DNA of 64,000 nt, from the NCBI GenBank assembly GCA_032433765.1, contig JAVIAB010000139.1:42613946-42677945 (forward strand). The letters are read 5' to 3'. Positions within the stretch are counted from its first letter, which is position 1, and every line of letters begins with the position of its first letter. Shown here in pieces: positions 1 to 11,300 of this stretch. Source of the stretch: Megaustenia siamemsis. Its lineage: Eukaryota > Mollusca > Gastropoda > Stylommatophora > Ariophantidae. The notes under the pieces are model-generated. The model worked only from the letters and a program-made list of their open reading frames with translations. It did no database searches and was not told where the DNA came from. The position numbers and the translations under genes were made by a program.

Positions 1-598
1 GTAGCATGACAATGGAGGTGATGGCAGTGACCAAGGCATTCAAATGGTTAGAGTCACAAGACTACATCCACGCATGTATACTGAGTGATTCGATGAGCAT
101 GATAAAAAAAGTGGAGGCGGGCTTTGTACGCATGCAATGGGTAGAGTCGTTGCTGAAATCCAAAATACGTATGGTCACCTTTGTCTATGTCCCTGGACAT
201 GCGGAAGTACGGGGAAATGAGAGAGCGGACAGGTTGGCTAGCTGCGCTGTCGTTGAGGACGGGCAACCGATGGATCGGACGGACATCATCAATGCACTCC
301 GAGATGTAGGAAGAGCACAGGACTTTGACAAACACAGATCAACGTCACTTCTTCGGATGATGGAAATGGGAGTTAAGATGGGCACAGCCAGAAATGAGAA
401 ACTTGGTGGCCGTGTAAGAAGACTTATCAACCAACATAGAACTGGAGTCATCAGTCGCTGGACACTGAGGGAATTGCTGAGGAGGGGATCTGAGCACCTA
501 TGGACATGTTCGGAGTGCAATGATGATGACCCGCCAATAACTCAATAACTCCTCATATGGATGACACACATAGCAAGACATAGAGGAAACCTTTACTT
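1..598 (+). mobile_element. RNase H-bearing LINE, 3' end, cut by window edge
   Basis: The frame from 6 to 548 encodes the second half of an RNase H domain and the C-terminal tail of a non-LTR retrotransposon. Seen: an acidic SDS site, then the family block PGHAEVRGNERADRLA, then a basic tail (GGRVRRLINQHRT) ending in a CxxC-containing peptide before the TAA at 546-548. The part upstream (reverse transcriptase, first RNase H aspartate) is outside the window. The 3' UTR is short, about 50 bp, and ends near 598 in a CCTTTACTTTT block that is also the 3' end of the SINE at 40457-40750. Fragments of the same C-terminal region lie on the minus strand at 16560-16690 and 29275-29400. I place it in the RNase H-carrying I/Nimb-like group by inference. 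Confidence 0.75.
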
Positions 599-1267
599 TT
601 ATATGTCTGTAGCCCACGAAAGCCATATCCATGCTTTATTATTGAGGAGGATAATCCAGGTGGTAAGAAAAGATAAAATATGCTTAGTAACAATACATGA
701 TGGATTTGCAGTGTAGCTCCTGCATGCACAAATAACTGAGATGGTTTACACAAGTTAAAAAGATAACATGACGATGATGGGTTGTAGCAAAGTTAACAAA
801 ACAAAGATAAAAACCCAGGGAAAACTAACAAAAAATCAGGTGTAAAGATAATAATTGATAACAGTTTTGAAAGATGGAGTTTAGACTAGTTAGAAGGAAG
901 GCAGCTGCAAGGAGAAGATGATTTGACAATTTTTGTCAAACTTCATCTCAAAACAAAAAGGAATCATAGAGTCAGCAGTCAGTTAACTGTATATCCACAG
1001 CTATAAGATTATGACCATTGTTTTTGTTGCTGCTGTTATGACAGTTAATTAACAATAATGAAGCACATTTCTGATTGCACATTCCGAAGGTGGAAAGTAA
1101 TCTGCTACATCAACTGAAAAGTCTTCAACCAACTGGGTGGATATTCTCTCCTCATTCTTCATGTCTTGTTAGATTTTGAGTAGTTCTTTGTGTTTGTTAG
1201 TAAGTTCAAGAACCATAACCCACAACATTTTAATCTTTTGTATAAATTAATTAACAGTTTTTTAAAA
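599..1267. other. No gene recognised
   Basis: AT-rich sequence with no coding signal and no repeat relative recognised elsewhere in the window. The missing 5' exon of the ATG4 gene was searched for here. It should end in the first base of a codon completed by GT, but no convincing candidate was found. Confidence 0.5.
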
Positions 1268-1592
1268 TTCATTCTATTGACCTTTCAAGCCGTAGCCAGC
1301 CCATAGGGCGTTGACCAAGATACTCCCTCTCTTATCTGAATTTTTATTCTAGCAGTTTTCAATTCTTTTAAAGATATTTTATCAAATCTCGCCATTTGTC
1401 TCTGTTTTGTGCAAGCAGCTCTATTTCACAGAGGGAGCCAATTCCTGCTGCTCTTGCCTCTCTCATCAGTGTTCTTCTCAGTGTCTCTCTGGGTCTTCCT
1501 CTTTTCCTCTTACCTGTTGTTTCCCACATGAGGGATTGCTTTGCTATTCGGTTATTATCTCTTCTTATCACATGTCCAACATATGACCATAA
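1268..1592 (-). mobile_element. LINE-A (RTE-like) 3' fragment
   Basis: On the minus strand this carries the end of the RT ORF (RRDNNRIAKQ, then GKRKRGRPRETLRRTLMREA, then RDKWRDLIKYL, stop) and the LINE-A 3' UTR, which ends in GGTCAATAG. The copy stops abruptly in the codons for SYVGHV. From that base the 27-bp tandem array begins. No target-site duplication is evident, so the 5' junction may have been consumed by the array. Confidence 0.8.
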
Positions 1593-2288
1593 TTACACAG
1601 TTGCCAGTATGAGATATAATTACACAGTTGCCAGTATGAGTTATAATTACACACCTACCAGTCTGAATTATAATTACACAGTTGCCAGTCTGAGTTATAA
1701 TTACACACTTGCCAGTCTGAGTTATAATTACACAGTTGCCAGTCTCAATTATAATTACACAGTTGCCAGTCTGAGTTATAATTACACAGTTCTCAGTCTG
1801 AGTTACAATTACACACTTGCCAGTCTGAATTATAATTATACAGTTGCCAGTCTGAGTTATAATTACACAGTTGCCAGTCTGAATTATAATTACACACCTG
1901 CCAGTCTGAATTATAATTACACAGTTCTCAGTCTGAGTTATAATTACACAGTTGCCATTCTGAATTATAATTACACAATTGCCAGTCTGAGTTATAATTA
2001 CACAGTTGCCAGTCTGAATTATAATTACACACCTGCCAGTCTGAAATTATAATTACACAGTTGCCAGTCTGAGTTATAATTGCACAGTTGCCAGTCTGAG
2101 TTATAAATACACAGTTGCCAGTCTGAATTATAATTACACACCTGCCAGTCTGAATTATAATTACACAGTTGCCAGTCTGAATTATAATTACACAGTTGCC
2201 AGTCTGAGTTATAATTACACAGTTGCCAGTCTGAGTTATAATTACACAGTTGCCAATCTGAGTTATAATTACACAGTTGCCAGTCTAA
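1593..2288. repeat. 27-bp minisatellite
   Basis: About 26 tandem copies of a 27-bp unit with core TTATAATTACACAGTTGCC followed by AGTCTGAG. Units differ by single substitutions (CACACCTGCC, CACAGTTCTC, CTGAATTA variants). Because 27 is divisible by three the + strand stays open as a nine-residue YNYTVASLS repeat, but that frame is fused to an antisense LINE and is not a credible gene. The array ends 27 bp before the first recognisable ATG4 exon. Confidence 0.93.
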
Positions 2289-2315
2289 GTAATTCTACCT
2301 TTCTTTCCTTTCAAG

Positions 2316-2399
2316 GTTGGACATTCAAGTCAAAGTCTAGCTTCAAGTATGACAGCCCTCTTTTCATGTTAGGGAAATGTTACCACAAGCGAAAAGATG
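2316..2399 (+). CDS. ATG4C: ATG4 exon, first visible
   Basis: Acceptor TTTCAAG/GTTGG after a pyrimidine tract, donor GATG/GTACAA. It starts with the last two bases of a codon (GT) and encodes WTFKSKSSFKYDSPLFM followed by LGKCYHKRKD, matching the N-terminal strand of ATG4C/D proteins (KYSW...SPVLLLGKCYH in the family). It ends with one base of the next codon, which fits the next exon. The preceding exon should end in the first base of a Ser or Cys codon. Confidence 0.9.
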
Positions 2400-5300
2400 G
2401 TACAATATTTTATTTAATTTATAAATACTTTCTTCGTTCTGATACTGTTGCAATGTTTAAAATTTAGTTTTATTGTTTCATTGATGGGAGATGAAAAACA
2501 AGAAATTTGGGGTGGGGGTGTTGTTTGATAATTTGCGGCTTTTAAAGTAGGAGCATCATTATCACAGTAGTTAAGCCACCAGGTTGGCTCTATAAAGTTA
2601 TCAAGGGTTAAATCCCAATCTGACACTGTCCAGTTGACTCATGTGAGCCTCATGATTTGGGGAAATTAATATTAGCTGGAAAGAGCACTGCCGCGGCCTA
2701 TTATTAAGTTTAACTTTTTAACTCCAGATATAATTTTGCTTCTTTGGACAGATTTCTAGCTCTTGAAGCTGTAAAGTAGTTACTTTCATCGTGTTCAAAC
2801 TTCTGCACAAATTGTTTTCCTAGTTGAATGTTGAAGTGTTCGTGAGATTAAAGATGAAGCTGTGCCAAACAGGAGGTTACTGTTCTTTTTCTTGCTTATT
2901 CAGTAATTACTCATTTGTAAAATCTGCTCTTAAAATGGTGTCAATAGCAAAAGGCATGTTGTGTTGTGGAAAGCACAGCAATGTCCTAGGATGAACTAAG
3001 ACAGGCAAGTTAAACTATTTTCGAGTGCTTTGCTTATTAAGTGCAGCTATTTTGTGCGGAACATACAATGTACGCCTTAGGTAAGGTTATTTAAACTATT
3101 TTAGAGTGTTTTATGTATTAAGTAGTAGTTATTTTGTGCCGAACATACTGTGTAAGCCTTAGAGGCAATGCAGCAGGAGGTCGACGCCTGGGAGTCATGA
3201 CTCAGGCAGGCCCACCTCCCCTAGAGTGTCAAGAAGCTAAAGGGCCAAAACACTTGCTCGACTGGGTCTTCTTCTGATGATCAGATTGCCTCCTGCTGCG
3301 AAGCTCTGTACAAAGAGTTTCCTACTACAACAAGCGGCAATATTTTGTTCCTTTCATCTCATCTGATTTTAACAAAGCATTTTTGAGTACAGAATAACCT
3401 ACCCTCTTTGCTCCATACTCAGTTGGTCAGACATGTTAGTTTGTTTCCAAACTCACCACGTAGAGATGAAGTAGCATCTTGATAGGTTTTGGTTCACTGC
3501 ATTGCTGACCACTGACCAGGTGCTGTTGGGCATCTTGGGTGACTTGTGCCAAAGATGCTGTTAATGAGGATATAATAATAATTGGATGCAGTACATTCAA
3601 ATCATCATGAGCAAGGATCTGGAATTAATAGTTCACCTTCCAATGACTTTTGTATGTAATAAATTTGGCCACAGAGTACTGAACTAAGGCAGAAACTATG
3701 GGGCAGCCGTAACAATCTGGAGAGAACTGTCAGCCTCATCATAGAAGCGGAACCACATATCTGACCTCATGAACCAAAGATCAGATGGAAGGCCTCTTCT
3801 GCTAGAATGAGGTGGGGGCAACAGGTGAAACTGTTGACCAAATTTAAAAAAATGTTCCATATGTCTAAAAGCGGGACAAGCCACATGAATAAGAGTTGCA
3901 TTCAAAGCTCTAGCCACAGAGAAGGACACCCTGAAAAAACCACTGCTACCTAGCGGTTACCATCAGGAGAAGCAAAAGCTATGGAAGGACACCCAGACAG
4001 AAACCATGGGCAGGATGGGCCCTACAAGAAGGAAGACTCCTACATCAAGCCGATATCCAGCTTGCTGAAGGTGCAGTGTGTCAGCTGCAGCCCATGTTTA
4101 CGGAAAAAAATCGGACACACATGCATATATGAGCACTGACCACACACCAGCTTATTGTGTGTCATGATGTTGTCCCTACCCCTCCATCATGAAACAGGAC
4201 AAGGAGTCAAGTTCACCTCATCACAAGACCTGAACACCCAAGAAGAAGTATGTAATGAGATATCATTTAATTGATTAACGAAATAATTCTTATTCATATC
4301 AACATTAAACAAAATAATATATAATTGAAAATGTTTTTTTTTAATGTATGGACTACGTCAATATGTTTCCACCACTGAATTAATAATTCAAACTTATCTA
4401 TCTTTCATTCGCCTGAAGTATTGTCTATATCTGCAATGTCGTTTCTTGAATTATTTTTACTCTTTTTACAGACATGGCAGTTTTCTGGATTTTAGTGCCT
4501 GGAGTACTGATCTTGCATCTGTCAGAAACACTACCGGCTGTGGGCTAAGATTACTGTTCAGTAGTTTTTCTATTGCCAACTTTATTGCTTGGATTTCTGC
4601 ATCATAATTGTGACAATATTCCCCTGTTGCTTTTTTATTCATATTCCTAGTGTTATTTGGGTACTCTATGTATGCTTCTGCTCCCCTATTCTTTACTGTG
4701 TTCTGTGCAGATCCGTGTATAAATGAACCCATAGATCTTGTGGGTATTAGTCATTTAAGAAACTGAGAGCGATTGTTCTACACTGTATACCATTCTGTTC
4801 CTCCTTGTCGAGTATTCTTTTTTCTTCTGCCTGTATTTGTATCGGCAATCCGGATTCCAATAATTCAAACAAAAGACAGTTGATTGACTCTTTGATGAGG
4901 TCTATCTGAGAAAAAAAATATCTCAATGATGCAGCTTTCTTTAAAGAAAACATAAATGTTAGCCAAAATTAGGTTACAACATGAGAGCTTGTAGAATAAC
5001 ATTAATTTACTTTTTCTGTGTTCACCTATTCACTATTCCTTTTCATTATCTGTCCTTAAAAGGCATTTAATGGGCATAGATGCCTTGTTTAGTGGTATAC
5101 AAACCTGCACCTTTCAACTCCAAAACATACAACTTCAGCATGTCATTTTTTTTTAGCCTTGTGAATGTGTGTCTTCTTTTTTCTATCCCTACTTCCTGGC
5201 CAGACTGGTTAGTCTGTTTCCAGACTCATCATGGAATGGTTAGGTAGGATCTCCATCGGATCCAGTTCTCTGATCTTGAAAAAAAACAGTCAATTTTGTG

Positions 5301-8300
5301 TTGCTGGCAAATTTCAGTCCAGGTGCTATTAGGTGTCTTAGACCCAGAAAACATATGAACACTACCAAATTGTATCTAGCAGTTCTAAGGACTGTTGAAA
5401 GAGAACTGTTAATAAGAGAAGAAATGTAAAAAAAATGGTTTTGTATTTTAAAGTTTTGTGAGCAGAAGAACTTTTTGTTTAGCTAGGATCATCAATCTTT
5501 TGATAAAATGGGAAATAAAAGATTAACTACCAATAATAAAATGACTTGCATAATTAACCTGATGTGTACTACAACAATGTGCGATTCATACAGATTTATA
5601 GGAGGATTACCACCCACTTAATCAGAAGGAACAGGTCATCACCTTGTAACAAAGATCAGGACACAATCTACTTCAAAATCACATGGACTGAAAGTTCAAA
5701 ATTGGAAACACAAACTTGTGTACATGTTAACAAGCACCACAGTCTGCATCACACATTCTACAAGACTGGCAGTTGGTGCAATGCTTTGAGAGATGCATTC
5801 TGATTAAACAAAATATATTTAATACAAAACTTTATGGCTCCACACAGGAGCTGTTAAAAACAATCAAAGTTCTTCAAAAAGACAATTTTACAGATATGTA
5901 TTGAACAAAGAACCCAAAATCATCAACAGTGAAGAGCTTGAAATTGTAACGAACTATGAATATCTGGGGACAGGCAAATAAATGGAGTGTTGTGGTAAAG
6001 CTGGTAGCAGGAGCAAGTAGTGGGGTGTAATGTACATTCCTACAAGGTATGTGATGGCTTTACAAAAAAGAAACACAGCAAAATACTGATGTTTTGGCCT
6101 ACATGCGGCCTTCTTCAGAAAACGAGAACAACACAGATGAGCAACGAGTTAAGTAAACAATACTACATCTAGGATGAGCGAGACAGGTAAATTAAGGGGA
6201 ATTAAACAGAGGGATAAGAGATGAGATGATGAAATGGAAGAGAGATGTGCTACATATTGGAGGATAACAATAGATCTTCTTCTTCTATCCTTCCTCCATT
6301 GCCGTTGGCATCGAGGGGAGATACAATCTGCGATTCTTTGCTCTTCTGTTGGCCTCTTCTGGTGTTATCCCTCCTAGTGACTCTAGTATTCCCTTTGTCC
6401 ATCTCTTTCTCGGTCTTCCTCTTAATCTGGCATTTTCGTAGCGTTTGTTTATGGCTGTTTGAGTCATTGTTAGTTCTTTTTGTCTTGTTGTGTGGCCGAA
6501 CCAATTTATCTGTTGTTTCTTTATGTATTCGATGGCTGGTTCAATTTCGAGTTTTTCCTCAGGTCGGTGTTTCTTACTCTGTCCCTTAAGCTGTTTCTTC
6601 TGACACATTTCATTTCGGTGGTCGTTATCTTTCTTATTGTTCTAGAGTCAAGCGTCCAATTCTGGCACTGATTGCACAGAGTTCGTAGAAAAATTGATTT
6701 GTATATTGCCATTTTTGCTTCCCTAGTTATTGCTTTGTTTTTCAATAGTTTTGATACCTGGCCTATAACTTTGCATGCACCTTATATCTATCTCTGTCTC
6801 TTGGTTATTGTCTTGTGTTAACGTGGGGTAATAAAAATAGATTATATGTGAAAATTAGTCAGCTAATATATATATATATAATTAAAGCAAGACTTAACTG
6901 AAGCAAGATCCAAACATTCAAAGCTAGTAGAAGACTGTGAATCAAGTGGGACACAGGGGGAAGGAGGAATTTGGGAAATCAGTTATGTGATCCAATGAGA
7001 TAACAAAATATTACAATGTGTGAGAGGCACAACTTGTTTGTAAAGCTGTCACCATGTTGGAGTGAGAATTTCCTCACCTACTTGCTTATGAATATTTGGA
7101 ATCTATAGTAACTAATTAAGGAGACTGCCAGAAAGAAATCAAAAGAAGATTAGTAATAGGAACACATAAATTAAACGCCATGAAGAACATGTGGCATAAA
7201 ACCAGCAAGATAGTAGTATTAAAATTGCTGAGGTCATTTATCTTCCCAATAGCAGCATGTGGTTGTGAATCATGGACAATCTCGCAAACAGCATGGAAGA
7301 AAATTGATTCATCTGAAACAAAATGCTACAGAAAAACCTTTAAGAAACTTTGATAATGAAAAGAGTTGTGAAGACATTAAAAGACAATAAAAAGAACTGG
7401 CTCATAAACACCATTCTAAAGAGAAAATTAAAATACTATGGCCATGACAAAAGACACAGCGGACTGGAAAGAACAATAATGGAAAGCATGGCTTCTGGAC
7501 AAATGCATGAGGGGCAGACCAAAAAGGAGTTGGTTTCAAGACATCAAAGATATCTTGAACATAACAACAGGAGAATAGGAAAATTAAAGACTGCAGAGAT
7601 TCTTTCAGATGGGCTGTGGTGAATGAATGTTCTGCAAAGGACATGTCACATAATTATAGCGAACAAAATAAGACGAAAAAAATATACAGCAACAGAAAAT
7701 ATATGTCCAAGTGCACTGTGATTCAAGATTTGTATTTATTTAATCCCCCTGTGAAATCAATTTCTCCCGTGTGTTACCAAGACCTCATTATGAGGGAAGT
7801 AAAGAATAGTGACACTGTGACCTTCCAGGTGTGTCGTAAGAGGCGACTGAGGAGGTTGATCGATGGCTTGACATGCTGTCATTGTAAAAAGTATTGTTAT
7901 GGAAACAGTCGTAGATTTTAGAAGCAGTGATCTCTGCAATATGTGCCATTTTGGCATGTAAGGTTTCTGTTTTTGCAATTGTGGTTTTGCCCTGTATGCC
8001 GTCTTGAGCTCGAAAGGACAATATATAAATAGAAATCAATTTAAAAATTGACAGAGAAAGTGTCAAATGTAGGATTTGTTATTATTCAGATCCCAGTACA
8101 GAGCCAGAAGATGAGTTCATTCAAGATTTTGGCAGTCGTATTTGGCTGACATACCGCAGCAATTTTTACCCTATACCTGGAACCAAGCTGAGCTCGGACT
8201 GTGGATGGGGGTGTATGCTGCGTAGTGGACAGATGCTTATTGCTCAGTGTCTTGTGACTCACTTCCTAGGCAGAGGTTTGTGTTAAGCATTGCTAATATG

Positions 8301-11300
8301 CTAGGATCTTGTTTGTTACTTTTGTTGAGAAAGTATAAAATAGAGTCAACAGAAACATGTTATGGTAATTAATAGCTCAATATGAATTAACCTTAGATCA
8401 TCATCATCATCATCGAGTGCCTTCTCCACAACGAAGGTTGGTTACCATGGAGCGCCATTCTGCTCTGTCTCTTGCTTTGATGGTGCAGGTTGTCATAGGC
8501 TGATTTGTCCATCTTTTGATGTTACTCGTCCATGTTAGTCTTGGTCTGTCTCTGCCTCTTTTACCTTGTATTTTCCCCTCCAGGATTACTTTTAGTAGGC
8601 TGTTGTGTCTTTTAACATGGCCCAAAAATCGCATTTGTCTTGTTTGAATTGTGCTTAGTAGTTCTCTTTTTCCCTAGATCACGTTACCTAACTGTGACTC
8701 ACATTTTTACGAGACAGTAGTCAAAATTACTACCACTTAAATGTTATATTTGAAGTTTGGAAAATAAGAATTTCTTTGAACTTTTGCTTAGGTAGTTTCC
8801 CTTAGCAGAAAGAGACTCAGCAATTAGATACTGTAATCATTTTCTGGCTTATTTTTTATTTATGATCTGAAATTTTAGCTCATGGTGCCTTGGCTACTGG
8901 AGGTGTTACACTGTCTATTCACATGGTGGCCATCTGCTCATCAATCTAGCTGTATGTTGAGCTTCCTCTTAGTGTCCTTCGCTGGCTATCACGATGTTAA
9001 AAATGTTTGTTTTGATGTCTATGCCAACAGCCGAGAGGATTTTCCCCTTAATAAGAAAAAAAACTTGAATTTTTTTTTAATTTACCAAATTTATATTTTA
9101 AAAAAAAGCAACCCACTTTCTACGATAGTGTAGTACTTTTTTATGATGCCTATGTTTGTGTCTAATCCAGCATAAAAGGAAACAAATCCCAATACTTAGG
9201 GGTCACAGGAAGTAGTAATTAAGAAGGTATAGGGAGGGAGGATATGTTTGCCTAGTGGGAAACTGTCAAATTTCAAGAATTTGTATATTGAGGTCGTAAT
9301 TTTTGCGATAGTATCGTAACCGAGGAATAAGTGAACTTCTTATTGTACAGAGTAATTCATAAAAGGATGGTGCAATGTAAAGCTGATTTACTCATAACTG
9401 AACAAACCCAACACAACTGCATTAACATGAGAAGATCCAATTGTCAAAGTTTTACCTGTATACTATAAATACTTATGTGAATCCCTTTGGTGGCATGACA
9501 GATGTCAAGACTGTTTTTATTTTGGGCTCATATCCTGTTTACTATCTTTTCTGAAGTCAGTCGACAGCCTGAATTTTTCTCCAAATGTAAACAGCCACTA
9601 GTTTTTAATTTCCTCACCTGATTCTCAATACAGTTTCTGTGTGGTGCATTCTAACCAAATTTAGTTCTGTAGTTTCACTATATTGTCACAACAGGAAGTA
9701 ATTGATAGTTAAATATTACATTTATCTATCTATTGACCTTTTGAGCCATAGCCAGCCCATAGGGCATAGACCCACTCTTTCTCTTATCTAAATTTTTTAT
9801 TCTAGCAGTTTTCAATCCTTGTAAAGATATTTTATCAAATCTCGCCATCTGTCTCTGTTCTGTGCAAGCAACACTATCTCATTGAGGGAACCGATTCCTG
9901 CTGCTCTTGCCTCTCTAATCAATGTTCTTCTCAGTGTCTCCCTGGGTCGACCTCTTTTCCTCTGACCTGTTGTTTCCCACATGAGGGCTAGCTTTGTTAT
10001 TCGGTTATTATCTCTCCTCATCACATGTCCAACATATGACCATCATCTTTTCTTGATTACTGAAGATATTAGTGGTTGATTAGCAATTTCTCAAATTTCC
10101 TCATTTGTTTTGAATTTGTTCCATGCTATACAAAGTATTTTCCTTCGACATTTATTTTCAAATGCGTTCAACTTTGTTTCTATGTCTCTTGTTGATTTCC
10201 AGCTCTCACACGCATACATAAGGGTTGATAGTACGTTTTATTTGAATAGTCTAAGTTTAGTTAAATATTACATAAACATTAATATACCTTTTATGGTTTA
10301 ATATTTTATTATTACATTGAATTCTTTAAAAATTGACTGCTGTGTAAAAGTTGTGTACACAAAGTTTTACCACTATGATAGGGAGAAAAGTTTCCAAATA
10401 CCAAAATATAGTTTGTTAAATTGTAATATCATTTCTCCTAAACATTAAGTTAAAGTAAAGAAAAGGCAGTTGACATACAAATGTCCATGTCATTAAAATA
10501 ATTATTTATTTGTTCATTTCTTTCTTTCTTTTTTTTCTTTCTTTCTTTCTTCATTTCCTCTTAAACCTATTCAGGTGTTGATGAAGATACAAAGCCTTTT
10601 GGCAGCTTCAGTCATTGCCAATTGATGTTTTTTGCAGTGTTTCACTGATGTTATCTGCCCATCTTACTGTGGGTCTGCCTCTAGCTCTTCTCCATTTTCC
10701 TCTTTTAATATATGCTTTTGAAGGTAAGGAATCACGCAGCATTCTTTCTAGATGGATAAAGATTGATTCGCTAGATGGACAAACGAGTTTATTTATTGTT
10801 TCTGTATGTAGCTTAGGACTGGTTCAATGCCTACTCTTTCTCTTATAATATCATTTTTGATTCTGTCTTTTCTGGTCACTCCAAGTGCTTTTCTCAGACA
10901 TCAGATCTCTGTGGTGATAAGCTTTCTTTTATGCTGTCATAAGTGACCTTGGTTAGCATTGGTAACACAATGTTGGAATGAATATACTCTGTATAACATG
11001 TTTGTTGTTTGTAAAAGGTATTGCTTTGTTGAAGTATAGGGGATTGCTGTCCCAATATTTGGTCTGTTTTATTGCATTTTTTAATATAATATTGATAATG
11101 TGCAAAATCCATCCAGCAGAGAAACTTAATATAAACTGTTCTCTACTTTTGTAATATGATCAGTACTGTAACAACAGAGTTTAAATGAAACAAATCTCGA
11201 GCACAGTGTATGTATCTGATTGTAACAAAACTTTAACAATGTAATTCATTTATTTGCATATTAGTCATCATCAAGTACCGGGTCTACTGGCGTAGGTGAT

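Noticed and set aside
1396..2052. 218-codon + strand frame with YNYTVASLS repeats
   Set aside because: It starts in the antisense of a LINE and runs into the 27-bp array. It is open only because 27 is divisible by three.
6245..6671. Hydrophobic + strand frames that look like membrane proteins
   Set aside because: They are the antisense of LINE-E coding sequence. Antisense of A-rich coding DNA commonly yields Phe/Leu/Ser-rich frames; the same reasoning removes many similar frames in the window.
8881..9133. Extra ATG4 exon at the frame after 8881
   Set aside because: The sequence belongs to repeat R, which recurs at 27046-27590, and has no ATG4 similarity.
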